From positions 1-11,659 of the forward strand of contig CAMRVW010000064.1 of NCBI GenBank assembly GCA_947054185.1: DNA of 11,659 bases, in the 5' to 3' direction. The position numbers were made by a program, and so were the translations under genes. The DNA is from an uncultured Rikenellaceae bacterium (lineage in GTDB: Bacteria; Bacteroidota; Bacteroidia; Bacteroidales; Rikenellaceae). The notes below the pieces were generated by a model. The model did no database searches. It was not told the DNA's origin and saw only the letters and a program-made list of their open reading frames with translations. Shown here piece by piece: positions 1-6,439 of the stretch. Each line of letters opens with the position of its first letter. Position 1 is the first letter of the stretch.

Positions 1-1310
1 TGACAGAGGAAATATGTGCTTTCGCCAATGCAGACGGAGGATATTTGCTTATTGGCGTGAATGATAACGGTCAAGTGGTAGGTGTTAACCTAGAAAATGA
101 TAAACGCTCCGCCATTCAGGGTTCTATCAGCGAAATATCTCCTGCACTTCACTGTGAAATGTATTCTGTAAATATTGGAGATAAAACAGTGTGGGTGATT
201 GATGTTCCGTCCGGCAAGGACAAACCTTATATTTTTTCCGGGTCTATTTATGTACGTGAGGGTGCAAACTCGCAGAAACTTCGCACAGCCGAAGAAATGC
301 GCAGTTTTTTTCAGGAGTGTAACAAAATCTTTTTCGACCATATTCCCTGCCACTGGTTCAATATCTACACGGATGCAGACGAACAGATGATTAAGGATTT
401 CCGAACAGAAGCAAAACTAAGTCCGTCCACACCCGACAAACAAATATTTGAGAACTTGAAACTGTTTACCGAGAATGAAACGGCAAAGAATGGTGCAGCG
501 ATGTTCTTTGGAAAACAACCTGAACGAAAGTTTCCGCACGCTATCACAAGGTGTGTTCTTTTCAAGGGAATGAATAAAGTCTATATTATAGATGATAAAA
601 CTTTCGGAGGTTCACTGTACCAACAATATCTACAGGCTATGTCTTGGCTGGAAAGCAAACTGCAAGTAGCCTATAAAATAGAGGGAACAGGACCAAGAGA
701 AGAAATTTGGGAAATACCTTTGACCGTATTTAAAGAAGCCATTATAAACGCTCTGTCACATCGTGACTACTATGAACAAGGAGCAAGCATTATGATAGAA
801 ATGTTTGACGACCGGGTAGAGATTTCCAATCCCGGAGGGCTTTTGCCTGTTGTGGCTAAAGATTTCGGGCATAAGAGTATGACACGTAATCCGCTAATCT
901 TCGGTTTATTTACCCGTATGCATTTAGTTGAAAGAGTTGCATCCGGTATTCCTCGTATGCAGGAAGCTATGAGAGAAGCAAATCTGCCCGAACCGGAATT
1001 TCATACGGAGGGGATGTTTACAGCTGTATTTAAAAGAGGGATTAGCATCAAAAATGAAATAATAAATGTCCCAAGCTTGTCCCAAGAATGTCCTAAGCTG
1101 GATATACGTTATACATCTATAGCGGAACAAATAATTTCGTATTGCTCAGAACCCCATTCTATTCAAGAAATAATGAAACTTGTAGGACAAACAAACCGAA
1201 GTAGATTTAAAAAAAATATCATAAATCCACTTTTAGAAGTAGGCATTCTTTCTATGACTATACCTAACAAACCTAATAGTCCATTACAACAATATATCAT
1301 AAAAAAATAA
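1..1310 (+). CDS. AlbA_2/Schlafen-type ATP-binding transcriptional regulator, 5'-truncated by window
   Basis: The reading frame is open from the first bases (codon phase starts at position 3), so the true start lies upstream; the TTG at 45 is internal. The first visible residues, TEEICAFANADGG followed by YLLIGVNDNGQVVG, are the core of an AlbA_2 (Schlafen AAA_4) domain. A middle region is followed by a RecG-like HATPase_c_4 segment: EAIINALSHRDYYEQG (about 735-785) resembles the N box, then EISNPGGLLP (about 820-850) and NPLIFGLFTRMHLVERVASG (about 890-945). The last ~65 residues look like a winged helix with SIQEIMKLVGQTNRSRFKK. Family members are putative DNA-binding regulators or nucleic-acid-acting proteins, often carried on mobile elements. 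It is AT-rich, and its stop lies 4 nt before the next gene, so the three genes to 2310 are probably one operon. Family assignment is firm; the biological role is unknown. Confidence 0.85.
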   Translation, partial: TEEICAFANADGGYLLIGVNDNGQVVGVNLENDKRSAIQGSISEISPALHCEMYSVNIGDKTVWVIDVPSGKDKPYIFSGSIYVREGANSQKLRTAEEMRSFFQECNKIFFDHIPCHWFNIYTDADEQMIKDFRTEAKLSPSTPDKQIFENLKLFTENETAKNGAAMFFGKQPERKFPHAITRCVLFKGMNKVYIIDDKTFGGSLYQQYLQAMSWLESKLQVAYKIEGTGPREEIWEIPLTVFKEAIINALSHRDYYEQGASIMIEMFDDRVEISNPGGLLPVVAKDFGHKSMTRNPLIFGLFTRMHLVERVASGIPRMQEAMREANLPEPEFHTEGMFTAVFKRGISIKNEIINVPSLSQECPKLDIRYTSIAEQIISYCSEPHSIQEIMKLVGQTNRSRFKKNIINPLLEVGILSMTIPNKPNSPLQQYIIKK

Positions 1311-1314
1311 ATAT

Positions 1315-1668
1315 ATGAATATAAATGATTTCAATAATAGAATTGCAAGATGTGAATCCTTTTTAATTGCTAGTGACGGGCAATTCTTAGGAAAACTTTC
1401 TCTTAATAGATACGATATAGATTCCATTTCCTATGAATATGGTTTGTATGGTAGTATCTATTCCGCTACTTCATTTAAGAATCAGTATTCAACTTATGGT
1501 AGTCCTTACTCTTCTTTAAGCCCTTATAATCCATATACATCCACTCCACCTACCATATATTTAAGAGGGCAACGAGTTGGTTTTTTATCAAAGAACAAAT
1601 ACTTATTTGGCAGTATTGACCCTGATAGTCTTAATACTTGGATGCAGAATAACGGATTATATTATTAA
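1315..1668 (+). CDS. Small Tyr/Ser-rich repeat protein of unknown function
   Basis: A 117-residue protein that I cannot assign to a named family. Two adjacent repeats of about 15 residues are visible: SISYEYGLYGSIYSA (37-51) and SFKNQYSTYGSPYSS (53-67), then a partial third (SPYNPY, 69-74) before a TPP turn. The repeats are flanked by two similar short segments, DGQFLGKLS (21-29) and RGQRVGFLS (84-92), which suggests a small beta-rich fold framing a Tyr/Ser insert. There is no signal peptide or membrane segment. I have an unverified impression that proteins with YGSxYS repeats recur in other bacteria as uncharacterised proteins. It starts 4 nt after the upstream regulator and ends 3 nt before the next ATG, so it is probably co-translated with both. 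Base composition is as AT-rich as its neighbours. That it is a real gene is supported by the packing and the repeat structure; the function is unknown. Confidence 0.75.
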   Translation: MNINDFNNRIARCESFLIASDGQFLGKLSLNRYDIDSISYEYGLYGSIYSATSFKNQYSTYGSPYSSLSPYNPYTSTPPTIYLRGQRVGFLSKNKYLFGSIDPDSLNTWMQNNGLYY

Positions 1669-1671
1669 AAT

Positions 1672-2310
1672 ATGGAAATGATAGAATATGTAAAGTTAGT
1701 AACAGCCTTCATTGTCTCAATCGGTGGTTCAAGTGTTGTTATTATTGCACTATCTAAATGGTTTGGAAATTTCCTTTCAACTAGATTATTAGATGCTTAT
1801 AATAATAAACATGAAAAAGAATTAGAAGTGATAAAAACAAAGTATGCTTCTGAATTGGAAAATACAAAAAATGAATTAGAGAAAGCAAAATCCCAGTTTC
1901 TCAGATATTCAGAGAAACAGTTTGAATTGTATAATGATTTATGGAAAGTTCTACTATATACAAAACGACAAGCTGATTTGTTATGGCAAAAAGCAGACCC
2001 TAATCAAATACCATCTTTCAGTGAACAAATCAGGCTTACTCGTAATGCTATTAGCGATAATCTTCTATTAATAGAAGAAGAACATTATGAGAAATTAATT
2101 CAACTTATAGAACAATTTGAACAATTCCAATTCGGAAAATTAAAGCTTGTAGATATAAGAATACAAATTGAAGGTGGAGAACAAGTTCAACAAATAATAT
2201 CTAAAGCAGATGCACAAAACACCATCAATAAAAATAGAAGGACAAAAGAAAAATATGACAAGTTAATAATGGATATAGGTAAGTCTTTTAGAGAACAAAT
2301 AAAAGGATAA
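1672..2310 (+). CDS. Membrane-anchored coiled-coil protein of unknown function
   Basis: A 212-residue protein with one N-terminal hydrophobic segment (about residues 7-27, VKLVTAFIVSIGGSSVVIIA) and then a charged, helical, Lys/Glu-rich stretch (about 45-85, for example KHEKELEVIKTKYASELENT) predicted to form a coiled coil. The remainder is helical with no catalytic motif that I recognise. The likely topology is an N-terminal anchor with a large cytoplasmic domain, but orientation is inferred. It is the last gene of the AT-rich cassette, starting 3 nt after the preceding stop. A candidate transcription unit of its own begins immediately downstream (TTTG at 2313). Small membrane-plus-coiled-coil partners are common in antiviral and toxin-like modules, but nothing in the sequence proves that here. 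Confidence 0.75.
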   Translation: MEMIEYVKLVTAFIVSIGGSSVVIIALSKWFGNFLSTRLLDAYNNKHEKELEVIKTKYASELENTKNELEKAKSQFLRYSEKQFELYNDLWKVLLYTKRQADLLWQKADPNQIPSFSEQIRLTRNAISDNLLLIEEEHYEKLIQLIEQFEQFQFGKLKLVDIRIQIEGGEQVQQIISKADAQNTINKNRRTKEKYDKLIMDIGKSFREQIKG

Positions 2311-2312
2311 TA

Positions 2313-2342
2313 TTTGAAATTCTAATATTAGTTGTATCTTTG
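2313..2342 (+). promoter_or_regulatory. Bacteroidetes-type promoter of an orphan transcription unit
   Basis: TTTG at 2313-2316 and TATCTTTG at 2335-2342 match the -33 and -7 elements used by Bacteroidetes primary sigma factors, with an 18-nt spacer. No plausible ORF follows, but a rho-independent terminator lies about 180 nt downstream. The -7 box is embedded in GTATCTTTGC (2334-2343), which also fits the attachment-core consensus GTANNTTTGC of CTnDOT-family elements. Confidence 0.6.
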
Positions 2343-2348
2343 CACTCA

Positions 2349-2526
2349 GAAATCGTACCCAAGATACAAGTTGATGTCAAACGGTGCAAAGCTGTGAAAA
2401 CCTTATTCAAGGGACTTACATCGTAGCAAAGATATAACTTACTGAAAGATAGTGCCATATCAAACCATTTTCGGTTGCTGGTGGCACCACCACCAAAGCA
2501 GTCAGATTAATTTCCGACTGCTTTTT
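2349..2526 (+). ncRNA. Candidate small RNA between promoter and terminator
   Basis: The stretch between the TATCTTTG box and the terminator is about 175 nt and has no convincing ORF. Near its 3' end it has a short hairpin, GGTG-GCAC-CACC (about 2479-2492), directly followed by the terminator stem. The start is estimated at about 7 nt past the -7 box. It could be an independent small RNA. It could also be the 5' leader of a gene removed by rearrangement, in which case the terminator would be an attenuator. I do not recognise an Rfam family with certainty. Confidence 0.4.
2495..2526 (+). terminator. Rho-independent terminator
   Basis: AAAGCAGTC (2495-2503) and GACTGCTTT (2516-2524) form a perfect 9-bp stem around a 12-nt loop. 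The stem runs into TTTTT at 2522-2526. It ends the unit starting near 2349. Confidence 0.75.
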
Positions 2527-2640
2527 GCGTATAATAACTTTTCCATATTGCAATCTGTAACGATTTCATATATTTGCCCTCGCCTTAGATTACCCCCTCT
2601 CGTAAAAATTCAAGTATCCTTTCTTTGATTTTGCCCGCAC

Positions 2641-2805
2641 TTATCCGCATCTTTGACCTGTCGGTATCAGATACTTCGCCTCGGTCAAACAAATAAAATT
2701 TGCTTGCCTCTCGGTTTATTCGCATCTTCGACTTCATCTTAGACACTTCGCCTTAGAAAAGCGAACAATATTTGCTTTTATATTCGGCTTATTCGTATCT
2801 TTGAG
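2641..2805. repeat. ~74-bp direct repeat, about 2.2 diverged copies, promoter-like boxes
   Basis: The 17-nt motif TTATYCGCATCTTTGAC occurs at 2641-2657, as TTATTCGCATCTTCGAC at 2716-2732, and as TTATTCGTATCTTTGAG at 2789-2805. The spacings are 75 and 73 nt. Two further shared blocks lie at matching places between the copies: ACTTCGCCT at about 2672 and about 2744, and ATTTGCTT at about 2698 and about 2769. The last copy contains a complete TAnnTTTG box. Alignment was by eye. Confidence 0.6.
2771..2803 (+). promoter_or_regulatory. Bacteroidetes-type promoter upstream of a broken zinc-ribbon gene
   Basis: TTTG at 2771-2774 and TATCTTTG at 2796-2803 are separated by 21 nt. The ATG at 2861 lies about 50 nt downstream of the predicted start. 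The -7 box is part of the third copy of the ~74-bp repeat. Confidence 0.5.
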
Positions 2806-2860
2806 AAATCACATTCGAAGTATCTGACAACAGGCCATAAATGCCGAGAATAGAAAATAC

Positions 2861-2992
2861 ATGAAATATAAATTTTGCCAAAGTTGCTTCATGCCGTTAC
2901 CTGACGACCCAAAGACACAAATGTCGACGATGACCGTAATGAAACTATTCATACGATTCACCGCAAACAAACGAACAGAAGACCAGACATAA
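2861..2992 (+). pseudogene. Truncated or frameshifted zinc-ribbon protein fragment
   Basis: A 43-codon reading frame begins MKYKFCQSCFMPLPDDPK. The pattern CQSCxMPL near the start is the signature of small putative zinc-ribbon proteins (the CQSCGMPL type), which normally have a second Cys pair 20-30 residues later. Here the frame loses resemblance after DDPK. In another frame the next bases read PKDTNVDDDRNE, similar in pattern to the family's GTNADGSxNExYC stretch, so a frameshift near 2910 is likely. The second Cys pair is not seen in either frame. A well-placed promoter lies upstream. I read this as the surviving 5' end of a decayed gene; an intact very small protein is less likely. Confidence 0.45.
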
Positions 2993-3459
2993 AGAACAAA
3001 CGCGGTAATTATTTCTTCATCTGAACCGATTGGAACATGACGACGAAAGATGCCTTGCCGACAAGACGCAAACACTTCTTGCATAAACGCCGATCTATGT
3101 CCGATGCCAATGACGAAAAACCATCTGTCGGGCTGCAACGAGGAGTGGATGACCATGTACTGGGAAGCAGAAAACCTTTTAATACAGCCCCTGCCGCCTT
3201 GCGCGGAACGGACGAAATAATCATCGACGAAAGAACACACAGGATATGATATCGATCTCTTCCCCGGCGGCCCACATTCCTAACCATCTGCCTTTGCTAT
3301 TCGTCAACACCGAAGCAATCGTCCTGACAGAAGGATGGTTTAAGACACAAACGGCAGTAAACGACCATTGCTTGGAATAGTCAAACTGCTTGCAAAGCCA
3401 GTAAACGTAACGTCTAAAAACTGCAAAACGACCGTAAGACACACAATAAAATATCGCCA
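2993..3459. other. No intact gene; probable decayed coding DNA
   Basis: Several short frames are open on both strands, but none has a recognisable domain, a ribosome-binding context or a promoter. The forward stretch 3244-3378 reads as protein-like (… NTEAIVLTEGWFKTQTAV …) before a stop, which fits the remains of a gene that I cannot name. No clear TAnnTTTG box was found upstream of the next gene (3460). Confidence 0.35.
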
Positions 3460-4032
3460 ATGAAAAAAAGACTCGAAGAGATGTCATTGAAAGAGTTGTG
3501 GGAATTGTTTCCAGTGGTTCTGACTTCGCATAATCCTATGTGGAAAGAGTGGGCTAAAGAGGAGATGGAGATGCTGTCGAATATATTGTCAGATCATCAT
3601 CCGGTCATCAACCACATAGGCAGTACCGCAATTCCAGACATCATGGCAAAACCGATAGTCGACATTCTTGTCGAAACAGCCCCCGAGACAGACCCGAAGC
3701 GCATTAAAGAGACTATGGAGAGTTACGGTTACATCTGCATGCAATCGTCTGCCTCAAGAATGAGTTTCAACAAAGGATATACTCCTGACGGATTTGCAGA
3801 AAAGGTATTCCACATCCATTTTCACGCCATCGGCGACAATGACGAGATCTATTTTCGCGATTATCTGACCGACAATCCCCAAACAGCGCGTGAATACGAA
3901 TCGCTAAAAAGAGACCTCGCCCCCAAATACAGAAACGACAGAGACGGATATACCGAAGCCAAATCGGAGTTTGTCAAAAGGGTGACGGATATTGCCAAGG
4001 CGCATACAGCCCAAAGACATAATTATCGGTAA
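3460..4032 (+). CDS. GrpB family protein (nucleotidyltransferase-like fold)
   Basis: A 190-residue protein of the UPF0157/GrpB family. The diagnostic block is NHIGSTAIPDIMAKPIVDIL (residues 51-70), which carries the Gly-Ser of the nucleotidyltransferase-like fold and the downstream Asp. WKEWAKEE precedes it, and HIHFHAIGDNDEIYFRDYL follows at about 120-138, as usual in the family. The length is typical. GrpB proteins are small cytoplasmic proteins of uncertain substrate; they also occur fused to dephospho-CoA kinase or acetyltransferase domains. The ATG at 3460 is the first start after a stretch without coding signal. No clear promoter is visible. It is followed by a hairpin at 4040-4058. Confidence 0.9.
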   Translation: MKKRLEEMSLKELWELFPVVLTSHNPMWKEWAKEEMEMLSNILSDHHPVINHIGSTAIPDIMAKPIVDILVETAPETDPKRIKETMESYGYICMQSSASRMSFNKGYTPDGFAEKVFHIHFHAIGDNDEIYFRDYLTDNPQTAREYESLKRDLAPKYRNDRDGYTEAKSEFVKRVTDIAKAHTAQRHNYR

Positions 4033-4039
4033 GACATAC

Positions 4040-4084
4040 GCACACCCCGGCCGTGTGCAATATTGCCATCGCACCTGTTTTTTT
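4040..4084 (+). terminator. Possible terminator after the GrpB-family gene
   Basis: GCACAC (4040-4045) pairs with GTGTGC (4053-4058) around a GC-rich 7-nt loop, 8 nt after the stop codon. The seven-T run (4078-4084) is 19 nt beyond the stem, too far for a classical terminator, so this is tentative. Confidence 0.35.
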
Positions 4085-4346
4085 GCTCACCAACCACATT
4101 GCAATACTGCATGACGTATCATAAATAAAAACACCGGGCTGAGATTATTTCACTTATCAGGCCTCTAAACTGATTTACAGACATCATTGCAGAATTCCAT
4201 ATCCAAATTCACTCATGCCTCATCGGCCAAAGCCATCTATCCATATCCGATATATTTACGTTATATTTGCACTTGTGTACACATGCATTAAAGCAACGAC
4301 CACAGAATTAAAAAAAGCCGAGGCGACGTAACGAAACGATAACGAC
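4085..4346. other. Intergenic region with a -7 box for the GNAT gene
   Basis: No coding potential is seen. TATATTTG at 4262-4269 fits the Bacteroidetes -7 box, but no TTTG is found at the expected -33 position. The leader to the ATG at 4347 would be about 70 nt. The 4033-4346 gap otherwise shows nothing. Confidence 0.4.
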
Positions 4347-4865
4347 ATGATAAAAACCGAACGACTGACACTGCGTCCATGGCACGACAATGACGCCGAT
4401 GCCTTGTTCAAATATGCACAAGACCCCGATATAGGCACCCCTGCGGGTTGGCCGGCACATGAGTCGCCAAAGGAGAGTCTCGATGTCATCAGAAGTGTGT
4501 TTTCAGCTCCCGAGACCTATGCCGTCGTGCCCGACGAAGCAGGCGAGGCCGTCGGATGCGTCGGGGTGGTGCCGCCACACATAAGACATATCCAAGAACC
4601 ACAGACACATGATACGGCGCACGAGACAGAGATAGGATACTGGATAGGAAAGCCATATTGGGGCAGAGGTTTCATCCCCGAGGCCGTCGATGCGCTCATA
4701 GCACACCTGCACAACAACCTGCACATCAACACATTTTGGATAGCCCTGTTCGACGGCAATGACAAATCACGCCGCGTGGCCGAGAAGTGCGGCTTTGTCT
4801 ATCACCACACAGAGACCGACGTGGCCGGCACAGAACACTTTTACATCAAAATAATCCCACACTAA
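4347..4865 (+). CDS. GNAT family N-acetyltransferase (RimJ/RimL-like)
   Basis: A 172-residue protein that covers a single GNAT domain of the RimJ/RimL type. It opens with KTERLTLRPWHDNDADALFK, the typical first strand and helix. SAPETYAVV and GEAVGCVGVV follow (about 53-75). EIGYWIGKPYWGRGFIPEAV (95-114) holds the acetyl-CoA pyrophosphate loop, and NDKSRRVAEKCGFV (138-151) is the conserved C-terminal motif. The reaction should be transfer of acetyl from acetyl-CoA to an amine; the acceptor is unknown. A His-rich stretch (78-93) sits in the variable acceptor-side region. The 3' end of the gene, including its stop, is duplicated just downstream as a ~33-nt direct repeat. It converges with the reverse gene at 4927. 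Confidence 0.9.
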   Translation: MIKTERLTLRPWHDNDADALFKYAQDPDIGTPAGWPAHESPKESLDVIRSVFSAPETYAVVPDEAGEAVGCVGVVPPHIRHIQEPQTHDTAHETEIGYWIGKPYWGRGFIPEAVDALIAHLHNNLHINTFWIALFDGNDKSRRVAEKCGFVYHHTETDVAGTEHFYIKIIPH

Positions 4866-4916
4866 AACACAGTGCACAAAATACTTTTACACCAAAATAC
4901 CCCCCCCGCTAAAACA
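4837..4916. repeat. Direct repeat duplicating the GNAT gene end, with a C8 tract
   Basis: Copy 1 (4837-4869) covers the last codons and stop of the acetyltransferase. Copy 2 (4883-4916) repeats it with a few changes: both start ACTTTTACA, share CAAAATA, and end CTAAAACA. Copy 2 contains eight consecutive C (4900-4907), where copy 1 has ATCCCACA. The spacing is about 46 nt. Confidence 0.6.
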
Positions 4917-4926
4917 TGACCCCACG

Positions 4927-5346
4927 CTATTTACATAAAAATCGCGCGCGCTTTGCAGTGTGCCATAGCGCGAGAGCCAGAAACAGAAGCCCTATCTTGC
5001 CATGCAACCCTCCCGCGGGCGAATGGGTGTAAGCGCCAAGCCAGTGAACCGACGCCACTATGGCGCCCAATAAGGTAAGCGCACCCAATACGGACATCCA
5101 GCGTGTGACGGCCGATTTCTGACCACGCAATCTATTCACCCACGACCTCCACCCGAAGTGAAGATAGATGTGCCAAACGACAACGGCCGTAAAAGCCATG
5201 CCAAGTATTATATGCGTCCACACACGGCAGAAGCCGCGACCATGAAACACCTCCAGCAAAACACTCGATACCAACACCGCAACGGTCAACGCCAGAAGCG
5301 CCCAATCGCATATCTTAAGTTTTGTTATCTTCTTCATTTTCGTCAT
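4927..5346 (-). CDS. DUF4405-like four-helix membrane protein, putative b-type cytochrome
   Basis: A 139-residue integral membrane protein with four predicted helices at about 13-32, 44-62, 85-103 and 115-131. Helix 2 (THIILGMAFTAVVVWHIYLH) and helix 4 (LHGKIGLLFLALALWHTAK) each carry two His separated by exactly 13 residues: H45/H59 and H115/H129. This HX13H spacing in two helices is the bis-haem ligand layout of cytochrome b proteins, so it probably binds two haems and moves electrons across or within the inner membrane. The assignment to DUF4405 rests on topology and the FGW and HSPAGG features; I could not verify it. I chose the ATG at 5346; the in-frame GTG at 5352 is a possible alternative. 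It lies 37 nt after the DJ-1/PfpI gene on the same strand and is probably co-transcribed. Confidence 0.75.
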   Translation of the reverse strand: MTKMKKITKLKICDWALLALTVAVLVSSVLLEVFHGRGFCRVWTHIILGMAFTAVVVWHIYLHFGWRSWVNRLRGQKSAVTRWMSVLGALTLLGAIVASVHWLGAYTHSPAGGLHGKIGLLFLALALWHTAKRARFLCK

Positions 5347-5383
5347 TTTCACAACCGCCTTACTTTCCCCGACCTATCTATCT

Positions 5384-5995
5384 CTATTGCCCCGTCAAGG
5401 CACAAAAGCCCTCTTTGTTGAATTGATAATATGCCTCTATGTTTTGCGGAGTGTCGTTTTCAAGCAACAACAGCATCTCCTTGGCAAATTCGAGCGCAGC
5501 CGAGCCGTTCGCTGTCACTATGCGCCTGTCTGAAACCGCCTGCCGGTGGGTATAACCTCGTGAATCGTACCCTGCCCCACCCCACAACTTGAGCTGTTCA
5601 ATGCCGTTGCCGGTGTGCTTTATGTCGTTGAGCAGTCCGCATCGGGCCATGAAAGAGGCTCCGTTGCATATCGCCCCCACTATCTTGCCCTGCCCGACGG
5701 CACGTTTCACTATAGGCTCCACTCCTGCGGCAACAGGCGTAAGCCATCCGAAACCGCCTATGAGCACAAGGGCGGCATAATCGTCCGGCATGGTATCGAA
5801 CGAGTAATCGGGCAACAAATCAAAACCGCCTATGGCCTTTACCGGATCCATCGTGGGGGCCACTATCTTGTTTACATACTTGGGATTATCGTTGAGCGAC
5901 ATACCGTCACTGTTCACGCTGACCGCCTGCATCAGATAAACCATCTCGTGCGAGGCGAAATCGGGCAACAAAAGGTAAATAACAGACCTTGACAT
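5384..5995 (-). CDS. DJ-1/PfpI family protein
   Basis: A 203-residue class I glutamine-amidotransferase-like protein of the DJ-1/PfpI superfamily. SVIYLLLPDFASHEMV near the start is the first beta strand and the acidic position. VLIGGFGW is the glycine turn. GAICNGASFMARCGLL holds the nucleophile elbow with Cys110 in AIC-N-G, and VTANGSAALEFAKEMLLLL is the typical C-terminal element. Members include proteases, glyoxalases, deglycases and chaperones; the substrate cannot be told from sequence. The ATG at 5995 is preferred over an in-frame TTG at 6007, because GGAAAAAG lies just upstream of it. A promoter lies at 6151-6183, giving a ~150-nt leader. The downstream gene is the membrane cytochrome-like protein, which may hint at a redox-related pair. 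Confidence 0.88.
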   Translation of the reverse strand: MSRSVIYLLLPDFASHEMVYLMQAVSVNSDGMSLNDNPKYVNKIVAPTMDPVKAIGGFDLLPDYSFDTMPDDYAALVLIGGFGWLTPVAAGVEPIVKRAVGQGKIVGAICNGASFMARCGLLNDIKHTGNGIEQLKLWGGAGYDSRGYTHRQAVSDRRIVTANGSAALEFAKEMLLLLENDTPQNIEAYYQFNKEGFCALTGQ

Positions 5996-6150
5996 ATCTT
6001 TTTCCAATGGAGTCCGCGGTTCGGAGACTTTTTCAACAAACAGCAGAAGCGTGAACCGACAACACCATATCGTTCAACACCTTACATACAAACGACACAG
6101 GTATTACACCTCTCACCGAACCGACGGATGACACCACCGGTCCGACATGG

Positions 6151-6183
6151 CAAAGATAGGGATAAGCGAGGGTAAAAGCAAGT
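6151..6183 (-). promoter_or_regulatory. Bacteroidetes-type promoter for the DJ-1/PfpI and DUF4405 pair
   Basis: On the reverse strand, TATCTTTG occupies 6158 down to 6151, with TTGC about 19 nt upstream as a partial -33 element. The start codon at 5995 is about 150 nt downstream, so the mRNA has a long leader. No conserved leader structure was recognised. Confidence 0.55.
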
Positions 6184-6396
6184 GGGCTTGCATTTTGCCG
6201 AGCGGGAGCATCTAAGACCGTCAGGTCAAATATACGAACAAGCCGAAAGGCAAGCAAATACAATTTGGTTGACCGAGGCGGAATATCTGAGGCGACAGCA
6301 AAAGATAACAATCAATTTCGGTTTCCTCCCCTGCCATACATGCAACCTATCCTTGAAACCCATAAAAAGGACACTGCAACTTCACAATAATTTCAC
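6184..6396. other. Non-coding spacer between divergent promoters
   Basis: The forward frame is open here and continues into the CAT-like gene, but it has no domain match and lies upstream of that gene's promoter box. I treat it as untranslated. No structured element was seen. Confidence 0.5.
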
Positions 6397-6404
6397 TATC
6401 TTTG
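6397..6404 (+). promoter_or_regulatory. -7 box TATCTTTG for the CAT-like gene
   Basis: TATCTTTG lies 35 nt upstream of the ATG at 6440, giving a leader of roughly 28 nt. No good TTTG is found at the -33 position. Its location argues that translation starts at 6440 and not further upstream. Confidence 0.6.
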
Positions 6405-6439
6405 CACCCCCTCTGCTCCAACGGCGAGGCACACACGAC

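Noticed and set aside
3037..3249. 70-codon forward frame
   Set aside because: Possibly part of decayed coding sequence, but there is no recognisable motif and no start context.
2809..3487. Overlapping reverse-strand reading frames of 88-143 codons
   Set aside because: No domain, promoter or ribosome-binding context; the two longer ones overlap the forward zinc-ribbon remnant and the residues look like random translation.
6182..6439. Upstream extension of the CAT-like gene
   Set aside because: The -7 promoter box at 6397 lies inside it, and none of it resembles the family, whose normal length is met by starting at 6440.
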